Assembly: GCA_002310235.1 (NCBI GenBank)
Contig: DBYO01000015.1
Coordinates: forward strand, 24,956 to 41,603
Direction: 5' to 3'
Length of the DNA: 16,648 nt
DNA from: Bacteroidales bacterium UBA1184
GTDB taxonomy: Bacteria; Bacteroidota; Bacteroidia; Bacteroidales; ML635J-15
The position numbers were made by a program, and so were the translations under genes. Position 1 is the stretch's first letter; each line of letters begins with the position of its first letter. Shown here one piece after another: positions 7,616 through 14,148 of the stretch. The notes beneath the pieces are model-generated. The model made no database searches and had not been told where the DNA came from. It saw only the letters and a program-made list of their open reading frames with translations.

Positions 7616-8194
7616 TTAAAATTTCTTCAGCTCCCTATATAGTCTTTGCACAGGCAAACCCATCACATTGTAGAAAGAACCACTGATTCTTTCCACGGCA
7701 ACCTTACCAATCCATTCCTGTATTCCGTAGGCACCAGCCTTGTCGTATGGCTTGAAGTTCTCGATATAAAAACGGATTTCCTCATCGTCGAGGTTGGCAA
7801 AAGTGACTTCGGTCTTTACACTGAAACTTACTGTTTTCTCTACAGAACGGAGACATACACCTGTAATCACACTGTGGGTCTTGCCGCTAAGCAACTTTAG
7901 CATTTGAAACGCATCGGAATAATCTTTTGGCTTACCCAAAATCTTGCCATCTACAACCACAGTAGTATCGGCGGTAATAAGAAGGTCGTTTCCTTGCAAA
8001 TCCTTGTAAGCATTTGACTTTTGGCAGGCTAGATATTCTGAGACATCTTCCACCCAGATATTGTCGGGGACAATTTCCTCTTCCTGCGAAGGTTTTACCA
8101 ACGAATATTGCACACCAAGTTGAGCCAACAATTCGCGGCGACGAAAACTTGCCGAGGCAAGCAAAATATTGTATTTCGAATCAAATGTTTCCAT
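7616..8194 (-). CDS. maf: Maf-type nucleoside triphosphate pyrophosphatase (dTTP/UTP type)
   Basis: Cytoplasmic house-cleaning enzyme that hydrolyses non-canonical or excess nucleoside triphosphates to the monophosphate and PPi. At 192 residues it has the usual Maf size. Visible motifs: LLASASFRRREL at 11-22 (the usual proline of SxSPRR is Phe17 here); K59; TADTTVV with catalytic D76; GKPK at 87-90; and DKAGAYGIQ at 151-159. The last motif is typical of the YhdE branch acting on dTTP and UTP, not the YceF branch. The start codon lies inside the end of the UbiA gene (14-bp overlap), so translation is likely coupled. Loss of the proline in the first motif is conservative in position and probably tolerated. 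Confidence 0.93.
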   Translation of the reverse strand: METFDSKYNILLASASFRRRELLAQLGVQYSLVKPSQEEEIVPDNIWVEDVSEYLACQKSNAYKDLQGNDLLITADTTVVVDGKILGKPKDYSDAFQMLKLLSGKTHSVITGVCLRSVEKTVSFSVKTEVTFANLDDEEIRFYIENFKPYDKAGAYGIQEWIGKVAVERISGSFYNVMGLPVQRLYRELKKF

Positions 8195-9158
8195 TATTTA
8201 ATATTGTATGACAGAAAACTATACTGAACGCAATCCCAATTACCATTATCCACTTTATTGCAGCACTCAAGAACGAATACTTACGCTTAGTGGTACCAAA
8301 CAGCGATATCACTCCACATACGATTGTGGGCAACAAAACAAACGTACCCAAATAAAACATGGGAGCAGATTCATACATAAAAAAACGTGTACACGACAGA
8401 TAATAGTACCAGAAAAACGAAACTGCAAGTGCGGAAATCAAAGCGAGTACCGCAACAATTACATTTGCCTTCTTCAGGCCGATCTTCACCGGAATGGAGC
8501 GCACACCGTTCAACCTGTCGCCTTCGATATCCTCGCAATCTTTCACTATTTCACGCATCAGAGTGAACAAAAATGCGAACACCGAGAAGAAAATAATCAC
8601 CTGCATAGACATTTTTATAGCCCTTATATGACAAATGTCCCAATACGAAATCGAATCTGCAACTGCGAAATATTCAGTCATTCCTACAAGCATAGGTACT
8701 ATTCCCGAAAGCATGGCAATGAGCAAGTTGCCCCAGAATGTACTTTTTTTCAGATCGCGCGAATATATCCACAACATTACAAATGCACCTATGAAAATGA
8801 ACACGTACCAGAACCTATGTGCAGCAACAGTTGCAGCAATTCCGCAAGCAAGTCCGAAAATACTAAGCCATAAGTGCAAGGCTATTGCCTTTCTTCGCGG
8901 CATAGCTACACCGACAACCATCGTTCTGGAATGGTTCACACTATCGATGTGCACATCGAAATAGTCGTTTATGACATATCCACCTGCAGCAATAAGCATA
9001 GTTCCAAGCATTAGCATATAGAATCCCCAATCGGGAAACATTATATCTATGCCGTAAACCTTGAACACAGGGAAAATCACAAGCATTCGCATTGCCATCA
9101 TTGTCAGTGCGATAACCAGAATATTTTTCCAGCGAATAAGCCTCAAGAAATTTTTCAT
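8181..9158 (-). CDS. UbiA-superfamily prenyltransferase (possible DGGGP synthase-like)
   Basis: Inner-membrane enzyme that transfers a polyprenyl chain from its diphosphate to an acceptor. The 325-residue protein shows about 8-9 hydrophobic segments and both Mg-diphosphate motifs: NDYFDVHID at 64-72 and DCEDIEGD at 207-214. The second motif and the RSIPVKIG that follows resemble the branch annotated in Bacteroidota as geranylgeranylglycerol-phosphate geranylgeranyltransferase, which is related to archaeal ether-lipid synthesis. The acceptor cannot be proven from sequence, and a quinone-pathway role is the main alternative. The stop codon overlaps the start of maf by 14 bp, an arrangement I recall from other Bacteroidota. 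A possible -7 box lies only 5 nt before the start codon, implying a very short leader if real. Confidence 0.85.
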   Translation of the reverse strand: MKNFLRLIRWKNILVIALTMMAMRMLVIFPVFKVYGIDIMFPDWGFYMLMLGTMLIAAGGYVINDYFDVHIDSVNHSRTMVVGVAMPRRKAIALHLWLSIFGLACGIAATVAAHRFWYVFIFIGAFVMLWIYSRDLKKSTFWGNLLIAMLSGIVPMLVGMTEYFAVADSISYWDICHIRAIKMSMQVIIFFSVFAFLFTLMREIVKDCEDIEGDRLNGVRSIPVKIGLKKANVIVAVLALISALAVSFFWYYYLSCTRFFMYESAPMFYLGTFVLLPTIVCGVISLFGTTKRKYSFLSAAIKWIMVIGIAFSIVFCHTILNNGNI

Positions 9159-9163
9159 GTTCG

Positions 9164-9171
9164 CAAATGTA
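9164..9171 (-). promoter_or_regulatory. Possible -7 element before the UbiA gene
   Basis: The minus strand reads TACATTTG here (TAnnTTTG type), 5 nt upstream of the start codon. No convincing -33 TTTG is present at the right distance, and the leader would be only a few bases. It is a weak candidate. Confidence 0.3.
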
Positions 9172-9264
9172 GTGAAAAATATTTGAATGGAAGTATCGTT
9201 GTGGATTTTAAGAAGAAAAATTATTTTTCACAATCAATGGTGCACATAATAAATTCCGAGTTTT

Positions 9265-9294
9265 TTTGTGGATAACAAAAAAAATTTATCTTTG
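9265..9294 (+). promoter_or_regulatory. Bacteroidetes-type promoter of the aquaporin gene
   Basis: TTTG at 9265-9268 and TATCTTTG at 9287-9294 are separated by 18 nt, close to the Bacteroidetes primary sigma consensus. The start codon follows 23 nt after the -7 box. This is the best-formed promoter in the window. Confidence 0.75.
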
Positions 9295-9317
9295 CACTGT
9301 TTTATAAATTTATAACT

Positions 9318-9980
9318 ATGAAAAAGTATATTGCAGAAATGATTGGAACCATGGTATTGGTTCTTATGGGATGCGGAACGGCAGTAAGCCTCAGTTGTGG
9401 CACTGACACTGCATCGGTTGTTGGAACAGCATTGGCGTTTGGTCTCGCAGTAATAGGCATGGCTTACGCAATCGGCAAAATTTCGGGATGCCACATCAAC
9501 CCGGCAATCACCCTTGGTGTTGCATTGAGCGGCAGAATGAGCTGGAAGGATGCCATTATGTACATGATTTTCCAGGTTATCGGTGCATTCATCGGTTCGG
9601 CTATCCTGTTCTGGATGACAAAGGAAGTCGGTCTTGAAGGCACTGGCGCAAACGACTTGCAATCGGGCGTCAGCGTACTTGGCGGTCTGCTTGCCGAAAT
9701 CTTCTTCACCTTCGTATTCGTATTCGTAGTTCTTGCTGCTACACACGAAAAGAATGGTGCTGGCAATGCTGCAGGACTCGCAATAGGTCTTACGCTTGTA
9801 CTCGTACACCTCGTATGCATCCGCTACACAGGCACTTCGGTTAACCCGGCTCGTTCGATTGCTCCCGCAGTATTCCAAGGCGGAACAGCACTCAGCAACC
9901 TCTGGATTTTCATCGTTGGTCCATTTGTAGGCGGTGCACTGGCAGCAGGAATCTACAAGATTTTCGACTGCAAGAAGTAA
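9318..9980 (+). CDS. aqpZ: Aquaporin Z-type water channel (MIP family)
   Basis: Inner-membrane channel for passive water flow. The 220-residue protein has six membrane segments and two pore half-helices: SGCHINPAITLG (NPA at 61-63) and TSVNPARS (NPA at 176-178). The aromatic/arginine filter residues can be assigned by spacing to E. coli AqpZ: F41, H164, T173 and R179. The H-to-R distance of 15 and the T-to-R distance of 6 equal those of AqpZ (H174, T183, R189). Glycerol facilitators carry W/G/F/R, so this should be water-selective. The gene is a single transcription unit with its own promoter (9265-9294) and terminator (10007-10038), divergent from the UbiA gene. The start ATG gives the standard family N-terminus MKKYIAEMIGT. 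Confidence 0.95.
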   Translation: MKKYIAEMIGTMVLVLMGCGTAVSLSCGTDTASVVGTALAFGLAVIGMAYAIGKISGCHINPAITLGVALSGRMSWKDAIMYMIFQVIGAFIGSAILFWMTKEVGLEGTGANDLQSGVSVLGGLLAEIFFTFVFVFVVLAATHEKNGAGNAAGLAIGLTLVLVHLVCIRYTGTSVNPARSIAPAVFQGGTALSNLWIFIVGPFVGGALAAGIYKIFDCKK

Positions 9981-10006
9981 TTTGAAAACAAAAACAGAAG
10001 AAATCG

Positions 10007-10038
10007 TAGGGACGGACAAAAATCCGTCCCTATTTTTT
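10007..10038 (+). terminator. Intrinsic terminator after aqpZ
   Basis: A 10-bp perfect stem (TAGGGACGGA / TCCGTCCCTA) with a 6-nt CAAAAA loop is followed by six T residues. It ends aqpZ transcription 27 nt after its stop codon. The T-run also contributes to the -33 element of the next promoter. Confidence 0.9.
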
Positions 10039-10067
10039 GGCGCGAAAATTGAAATGATGTAAATTTG
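10036..10067 (+). promoter_or_regulatory. Bacteroidetes-type promoter of the first PorE-like gene
   Basis: TTTG at 10036-10039 and TAAATTTG at 10060-10067 are separated by 20 nt. The start codon at 10089 lies 21 nt downstream. The -33 element shares bases with the T-tract of the preceding terminator. Confidence 0.65.
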
Positions 10068-10088
10068 CACCTTGCATTGATTTTTGAA

Positions 10089-11630
10089 ATGAAACGACTT
10101 GCAGCCATATCACTTGCATTGTTCCTCTGCGCAACTCTCTCCGCACAGAAAGCCCTCAAACTTGCCGATGCCGCACTGAAGCGCGAACAGTTTTCGGAAG
10201 CCATATCAATGTACGAGCCGCTGGACGAAAAGCACAAGCACAACAAAAAGCTAGTTTCGGAACTGTACTACAAGATTGGCTACTGCTACAAAAAACTATC
10301 GATTCCCGAAGAAGCCGCGCCAAATTTCAAACTGGCAATCGAAAATGGTTGCGAGGACTCGTTGGTTTACCTGTATTTCGGCGAAGCTCTGCAAATGCTA
10401 CAACTATACGACTCGGCACTTGTGCAGTTTGAAAAGTTCAACGAACTTTCGCCTGGCAGCCGACTAGCTCAGAAAGGCATAAAAAGCATAACTCTTACCC
10501 GCGAAATGCTTGCTAATCCGTCACGCTACGAAGTGACACTCAAACCGATAATAAATTCGGGAGGCGAAGACTATTGTCCGTTCTACGAAGCTCGCACACA
10601 CAAGAAAGTGTATTTCACATCAACGCGCAACGCCCCCACACATGTAACTGTAAGTCCGGAATCGGGAGAATACTGCTCCAACATCTTCTATGCCGAGCAG
10701 GACCGCGAAGGCAAGTGGAGCGAAGCCAAAATTGCTCCCGGCAACATAAACACAACCGCCGAAGAAGGTGCCGCCTGCCTCAACCGCAAGTCGAACAACT
10801 TGTATTTCACACGTTGCACCTATGATAAGAACAGCGACAAGGGATGCAGAATATACATGGCAAAAAAAGTCGGCAATAACTGGACTAACGCACAGGAAGT
10901 ACCAATCAAGGGCATTCCCGACAGTATTTCAATAGGACATCCGGCCATCAGCGACGACGAGCTTACGCTGTACTTTGTCGCCGACTCATTGCTAGGCGGA
11001 CTTGGAGGAAAAGACATTTACCGTGTTACCCGTCAACGCAAGAACCAACCTTTCAACCCGCCACAGAATCTAGGCAGCTGCATCAACACCGAAGAGGATG
11101 AAGTACATCCCTACATCCGCAGCAACGGTGACCTCTACTTTGCATCTGACGGACATCCAGGCATGGGCGGATTCGACATCTATCTGGCAAAGCAAGTGAA
11201 AAATTCCGAATACATTATTATAAATATGGGCTACCCCATCAACACCTCGCTCGACGATTTCGGAATTGTATTCACTGGCATGCGCGAGGAAGGTTTTCTG
11301 TCGTCGAGACGAAGAGGCGGTGTTGGCAAGACCGACCTTTATTATTTTGTCCTCCCAGAAATTTCGTTCACAGTAACAGGAACAGTATGGGACAAAGAAT
11401 TGAACAAGCCAGTTCCCAACGTTGACATCCAGATAATGAACGATGAATATGTGCTTATGGACACACAAACCAGCGACGAAAACGGCAAGTACGAAATTGA
11501 ACTAAAACCAGAAAACAACTATATTATTTTTTACAAGGCTTCAAACTACAAAATAGGAAAAGCAAACGTGGATACAAAAGGCCTGACTGAGACAAAGAAT
11601 TTTGTACGTGATATTTTTATGGAGAAATAG
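10089..11630 (+). CDS. PorE-like TPR/PD40 beta-propeller protein lacking OmpA domain
   Basis: Exported envelope protein of 513 residues and unknown exact role. In order: signal peptide (about 1-19, ending LSAQ); TPR-like helices at about 21-135; PD40/WD40-like beta-propeller at about 150-420, with repeated LYF(T/A)S and GG-DIY elements such as YFASDGHPGMGGFDIY at 350-365; and a carboxypeptidase-regulatory-type beta domain at about 425-510 (GTVWDKELNKPVPNVDI, SDENGKYEIEL). It ends in VRDIFMEK without the peptidoglycan-binding OmpA domain that its downstream paralogue has. I chose the ATG at 10089 because it starts the signal peptide and is placed properly after the -7 box; an upstream in-frame TTG at 10065 would put eight residues before it and overlap that box. 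It could be an accessory partner of the PorE-like protein or a separate surface protein. Confidence 0.85.
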   Translation: MKRLAAISLALFLCATLSAQKALKLADAALKREQFSEAISMYEPLDEKHKHNKKLVSELYYKIGYCYKKLSIPEEAAPNFKLAIENGCEDSLVYLYFGEALQMLQLYDSALVQFEKFNELSPGSRLAQKGIKSITLTREMLANPSRYEVTLKPIINSGGEDYCPFYEARTHKKVYFTSTRNAPTHVTVSPESGEYCSNIFYAEQDREGKWSEAKIAPGNINTTAEEGAACLNRKSNNLYFTRCTYDKNSDKGCRIYMAKKVGNNWTNAQEVPIKGIPDSISIGHPAISDDELTLYFVADSLLGGLGGKDIYRVTRQRKNQPFNPPQNLGSCINTEEDEVHPYIRSNGDLYFASDGHPGMGGFDIYLAKQVKNSEYIIINMGYPINTSLDDFGIVFTGMREEGFLSSRRRGGVGKTDLYYFVLPEISFTVTGTVWDKELNKPVPNVDIQIMNDEYVLMDTQTSDENGKYEIELKPENNYIIFYKASNYKIGKANVDTKGLTETKNFVRDIFMEK

Positions 11631-11639
11631 GACCGATTC

Positions 11640-11673
11640 AAAGTTGAAAGTTGAAAGTTGAAAGTTGAAAGTT
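11640..11673 (+). repeat. 7-bp tandem repeat AAAGTTG, 4 full units plus partial
   Basis: Perfect units start at 11640, 11647, 11654 and 11661. A partial fifth unit (AAAGTT) runs into GTTTC. The repeat begins 9 bp after the stop codon of the upstream gene and is outside any coding sequence. Confidence 0.95.
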
Positions 11674-11747
11674 TCTGGTTTCTATGTTTCTATGGCTTCG
11701 CCGTTTCTAGGTTTCAAGTAAAGGGCGAAAAGAAAAGAAGGCTAAAA

Positions 11748-11859
11748 GTCCAACAGAAGACCAGTCCAGCGGAAGACCAGACAAGCAGCCTGGCCGTCAG
11801 ACTGTGAGACTTTAAGACTGTTAGACAGCAAGCCTGTTAGCCTGCGAGTCTGCAAGCCC
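11748..11859 (+). repeat. Degenerate 8-bp tandem repeat, about 14 units
   Basis: Read in steps of 8 from 11748, the sequence gives units such as GTCAGACT, GTGAGACT, TTAAGACT, GTTAGACA, GCAAGCCT, GTTAGCCT, GCGAGTCT and GCAAGCCC (the last eight, 11796-11859), with weaker copies before them (GAAGACCA at 11756 and again at 11772). The consensus is about GNNAGMCT. The register is kept without insertion or deletion over 112 bp. Confidence 0.75.
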
Positions 11860-11898
11860 ATACTTTAAAACAAGAAACTTTGAAACTTTTCACATTTG

Positions 11899-11932
11899 TT
11901 TGCTGTTGATTGAAAAAATAAATGTATATTTG
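11899..11932 (+). promoter_or_regulatory. Bacteroidetes-type promoter of the PorE-like gene
   Basis: TATATTTG at 11925-11932 fits the TAnnTTTG -7 box and lies 31 nt before the ATG at 11964. TTTG at 11899-11902 is 22 nt upstream, near the upper end of usual spacing. Confidence 0.6.
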
Positions 11933-11963
11933 GGCACTTTTTTAAAATGGATATTCTGTATAT

Positions 11964-14039
11964 ATGAAACGACTACTCACAATAGTAATGATGGTTTTCT
12001 CAGTGCTGTTCATGCAAGCACAGAAAGCTCTGATTGACAAGGGAAACGAATATTTCAACCAGTATTCATTCGACTTGGCTAAGGACTATTACGAAAAAGC
12101 TCTACCAAGCATCTCCGCAAAGGAGGACCTTGCAAAAGTCAACTATCAGTTGGGATATTGCTACAAAGAACTCGGCAATACCGACAAGTCGGAAATGTAC
12201 TTCAGGGTTGCAGTGAAGAATTATGTCAGGGGTGTCATCAAACCCGACGTTCTGCTTTTCTACGCTGATGCACTGCGAATGAATGGAAAGTACGAAGATG
12301 CTATCGACTATTACCAGCAATATTTGAAATATGCACCGCAGGACCACCGTGCTAAGAGCGGTAAGGAATCGTGCAAGATAGTACCGACATGGATTAGTCG
12401 TCCTACACGCTATAAGGTTACCAACGTATCGAAATTCAATACTCCGCAGGCCGACTTCTCTATCGTATGGGCTTCGAAGGACTACCGCACCGTTTACTTC
12501 ACTTCATCACGCGAAGGTTCGCTAGGTAGCCGCGACAACTACAAGTCGGGACAAAAGTTTACCGATATTTTCGAAGTAACTCAGGATAGAAAAGGCACAT
12601 GGTCGTCGCCAACTCCAATAACTGGCGGAGTGAACTCAGAAGACGACGAAGGAGCATCGACAGTTTCTCTCAAGGGTACCGATATGTATTTCACACGCTG
12701 CAAGGCTGGTAAGAAAGTCGATGAACCATGCAAAATTTATCTCTGCTCGAAGAAAGGTAACGCATGGGGTCAACCAGTACTAATCGAATTACCGGGATTC
12801 GAATCTGCCGAAATAGGTTATCCTGCCCTGTCTCCTGATGACAAAACCTTATACTTCAGCGCAGAAGTTGAAGGCGGTTATGGAGGTCTTGACTTGTATA
12901 TGGCACAAAGAGTAGGAACTTCAAGCAAGTTCACTAAACCAATAAACCTTGGTCCGAAAATCAACACCCTCGGTGACGAAGTTTTCCCAACAGTTCGCGA
13001 AGACGGCACTCTGTACTTCGCTTCGGATGGACATCAGGGTATGGGTGGTCTCGATATCTACAAAGCAGTAAAGAAAGGTAAAGATTTCACTGGTGTTGAA
13101 AACATGAAATACCCGATTAACTCATCGTTCGACGACTTCGGCATCATATTCAACGGTAAGGAAGAATCGGGATACTTCTCTTCTAACCGCAAGGGCGGAA
13201 AGGGAAGCGACGACATATATTCGTTTATACTGCCACCTCTTCAGATTACAATGAACGGTGTTATATACGACACAACCAACATCGAAAGAAAAGTTCCTCT
13301 CAAAGAAGCAAAGATCACAGTTTATGCTGATGGCGCTGTAGTTAGCGAACTTTCTTCCAACGAAAAAGGCCAGTTCACAATGCCATTGCAAAAAGACAAG
13401 GTATATGAAATAAAAGGTGAGGCTTCGAAGGACTATTTCTCGAACTCAATAAAATTCTCAACTGCAAAAGTTGAGTACGACACCGCCTTCAATGTAATCC
13501 TCAATCTTGGTCGTATTCCTCGCATTATCGAATTGCCGAACATCGAATACGCTTACGACAAGGCCGATTTGAAACCAGAATCAACTGTTTCGCTTGATGC
13601 TCTCGTTAAGACTCTCAACGACAACCCGAACATCACAATCGAAATGCGTGCACATACCGACTTCCGAGGCAACGACGACTACAACATGACTCTTTCACTT
13701 GCTAGAGCAAAGTCGTGCGTGGACTATTTGATTTCGAAGGGTATAAAGCCAGACAGACTTACTGCAAAGGGATTCGGAGAAACCGAACCTAAAACGGTTA
13801 CCGCACAGATGGCAAAAGAACACACTTTCTTGAAAGCTGGCGACGTGCTTACCGAAGATTTCATCAACAAACTCCCCGATTTCGGAAAGAAAGAAATATG
13901 CCACCAACTTAACCGTCGTACCGAATTCAGCGTAATTTCTACCGACTACGGCATTGAAGAAGAAACCAAGAAAGCCGAAGAAGAAGCCGCTAAGAAAGGT
14001 AACGCTGTAATACAACACAACGACGGCGACGATTTCTAA
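11964..14039 (+). CDS. porE: PorE-like outer-membrane protein: TPR, PD40 propeller, regulatory beta domain, OmpA domain
   Basis: This 691-residue envelope protein has the domain order described for the T9SS component PorE of Porphyromonas gingivalis (PG1058). Parts: signal peptide (about 1-19); TPR-like repeats at about 22-135; beta-propeller at about 150-422, with motifs such as YFASDGHQGMGGLDIY; carboxypeptidase-regulatory-type domain at about 427-515; and an OmpA-like peptidoglycan-binding domain at about 525-660. The OmpA signature is clear (HTDFRGNDDYNMTLSLARA), with D566 and R581 in the spacing of 15 expected for the diaminopimelate-binding pair, and NRRTEF at 650-655. PorE is reported as a lipoprotein; no lipobox cysteine is seen here, which weakens the one-to-one assignment. 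Genomes of this group carry several such paralogues, so porE itself is a candidate, not proven. A promoter and a terminator frame it as one unit. The C-terminus is rich in Glu/Lys and Asp. Confidence 0.85.
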   Translation: MKRLLTIVMMVFSVLFMQAQKALIDKGNEYFNQYSFDLAKDYYEKALPSISAKEDLAKVNYQLGYCYKELGNTDKSEMYFRVAVKNYVRGVIKPDVLLFYADALRMNGKYEDAIDYYQQYLKYAPQDHRAKSGKESCKIVPTWISRPTRYKVTNVSKFNTPQADFSIVWASKDYRTVYFTSSREGSLGSRDNYKSGQKFTDIFEVTQDRKGTWSSPTPITGGVNSEDDEGASTVSLKGTDMYFTRCKAGKKVDEPCKIYLCSKKGNAWGQPVLIELPGFESAEIGYPALSPDDKTLYFSAEVEGGYGGLDLYMAQRVGTSSKFTKPINLGPKINTLGDEVFPTVREDGTLYFASDGHQGMGGLDIYKAVKKGKDFTGVENMKYPINSSFDDFGIIFNGKEESGYFSSNRKGGKGSDDIYSFILPPLQITMNGVIYDTTNIERKVPLKEAKITVYADGAVVSELSSNEKGQFTMPLQKDKVYEIKGEASKDYFSNSIKFSTAKVEYDTAFNVILNLGRIPRIIELPNIEYAYDKADLKPESTVSLDALVKTLNDNPNITIEMRAHTDFRGNDDYNMTLSLARAKSCVDYLISKGIKPDRLTAKGFGETEPKTVTAQMAKEHTFLKAGDVLTEDFINKLPDFGKKEICHQLNRRTEFSVISTDYGIEEETKKAEEEAAKKGNAVIQHNDGDDF

Positions 14040-14057
14040 AATCAATCAACAAATTAT

Positions 14058-14084
14058 AAAAGCCTCTTTCGGGAGGCTTTTTTT
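14058..14084 (+). terminator. Intrinsic terminator after the PorE-like gene
   Basis: A GCCTC / GAGGC stem, extended by A-T pairs, with a six-base TTTCGG loop is followed by seven T residues. It starts about 20 nt after the stop codon. Confidence 0.9.
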
Positions 14085-14122
14085 GTTTTTGCACAAAAAC
14101 TTTTATCGCTCCACAAATTAAT

Positions 14123-14130
14123 TACATTTG
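14123..14130 (+). promoter_or_regulatory. -7 element of the metallophosphoesterase gene
   Basis: TACATTTG fits TAnnTTTG and lies 18 nt before the ATG at 14149. No TTTG is found at the expected -33 distance, so the promoter is only half supported. Confidence 0.45.
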
Positions 14131-14148
14131 CGACAAAATTGAACTGAC

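Larger units (their letters stand above)
11631..11963. other. 333-bp non-coding spacer rich in short repeats
   Basis: Between the two PorE-like genes there is no credible gene. The stretch holds a 7-bp tandem repeat (11640-11673), several GTTTCT-type copies (11671-11715), a degenerate 8-bp repeat (11748-11859), a 9-bp inverted repeat bracketing these (TTCAAAGTT 11637-11645 and AACTTTGAA 11876-11884), and the promoter of the downstream gene (11899-11932). No clear intrinsic terminator for the upstream gene was found. Confidence 0.8.

Noticed and set aside
9234..10070. 278-codon open frame antisense to aqpZ
   Set aside because: The sense frame has both NPA motifs, promoter and terminator; the antisense product is cysteine-rich without recognisable domains and would run through the terminator.
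10065..10088. Upstream TTG start for the first PorE-like gene
   Set aside because: It would overlap the -7 box and place eight residues before a well-formed signal peptide starting at the ATG at 10089.
11631..11963. Remnant of an OmpA domain after the first PorE-like gene
   Set aside because: No frame in the spacer shows HTD, NRR or related OmpA residues; the stretch is repeat DNA.
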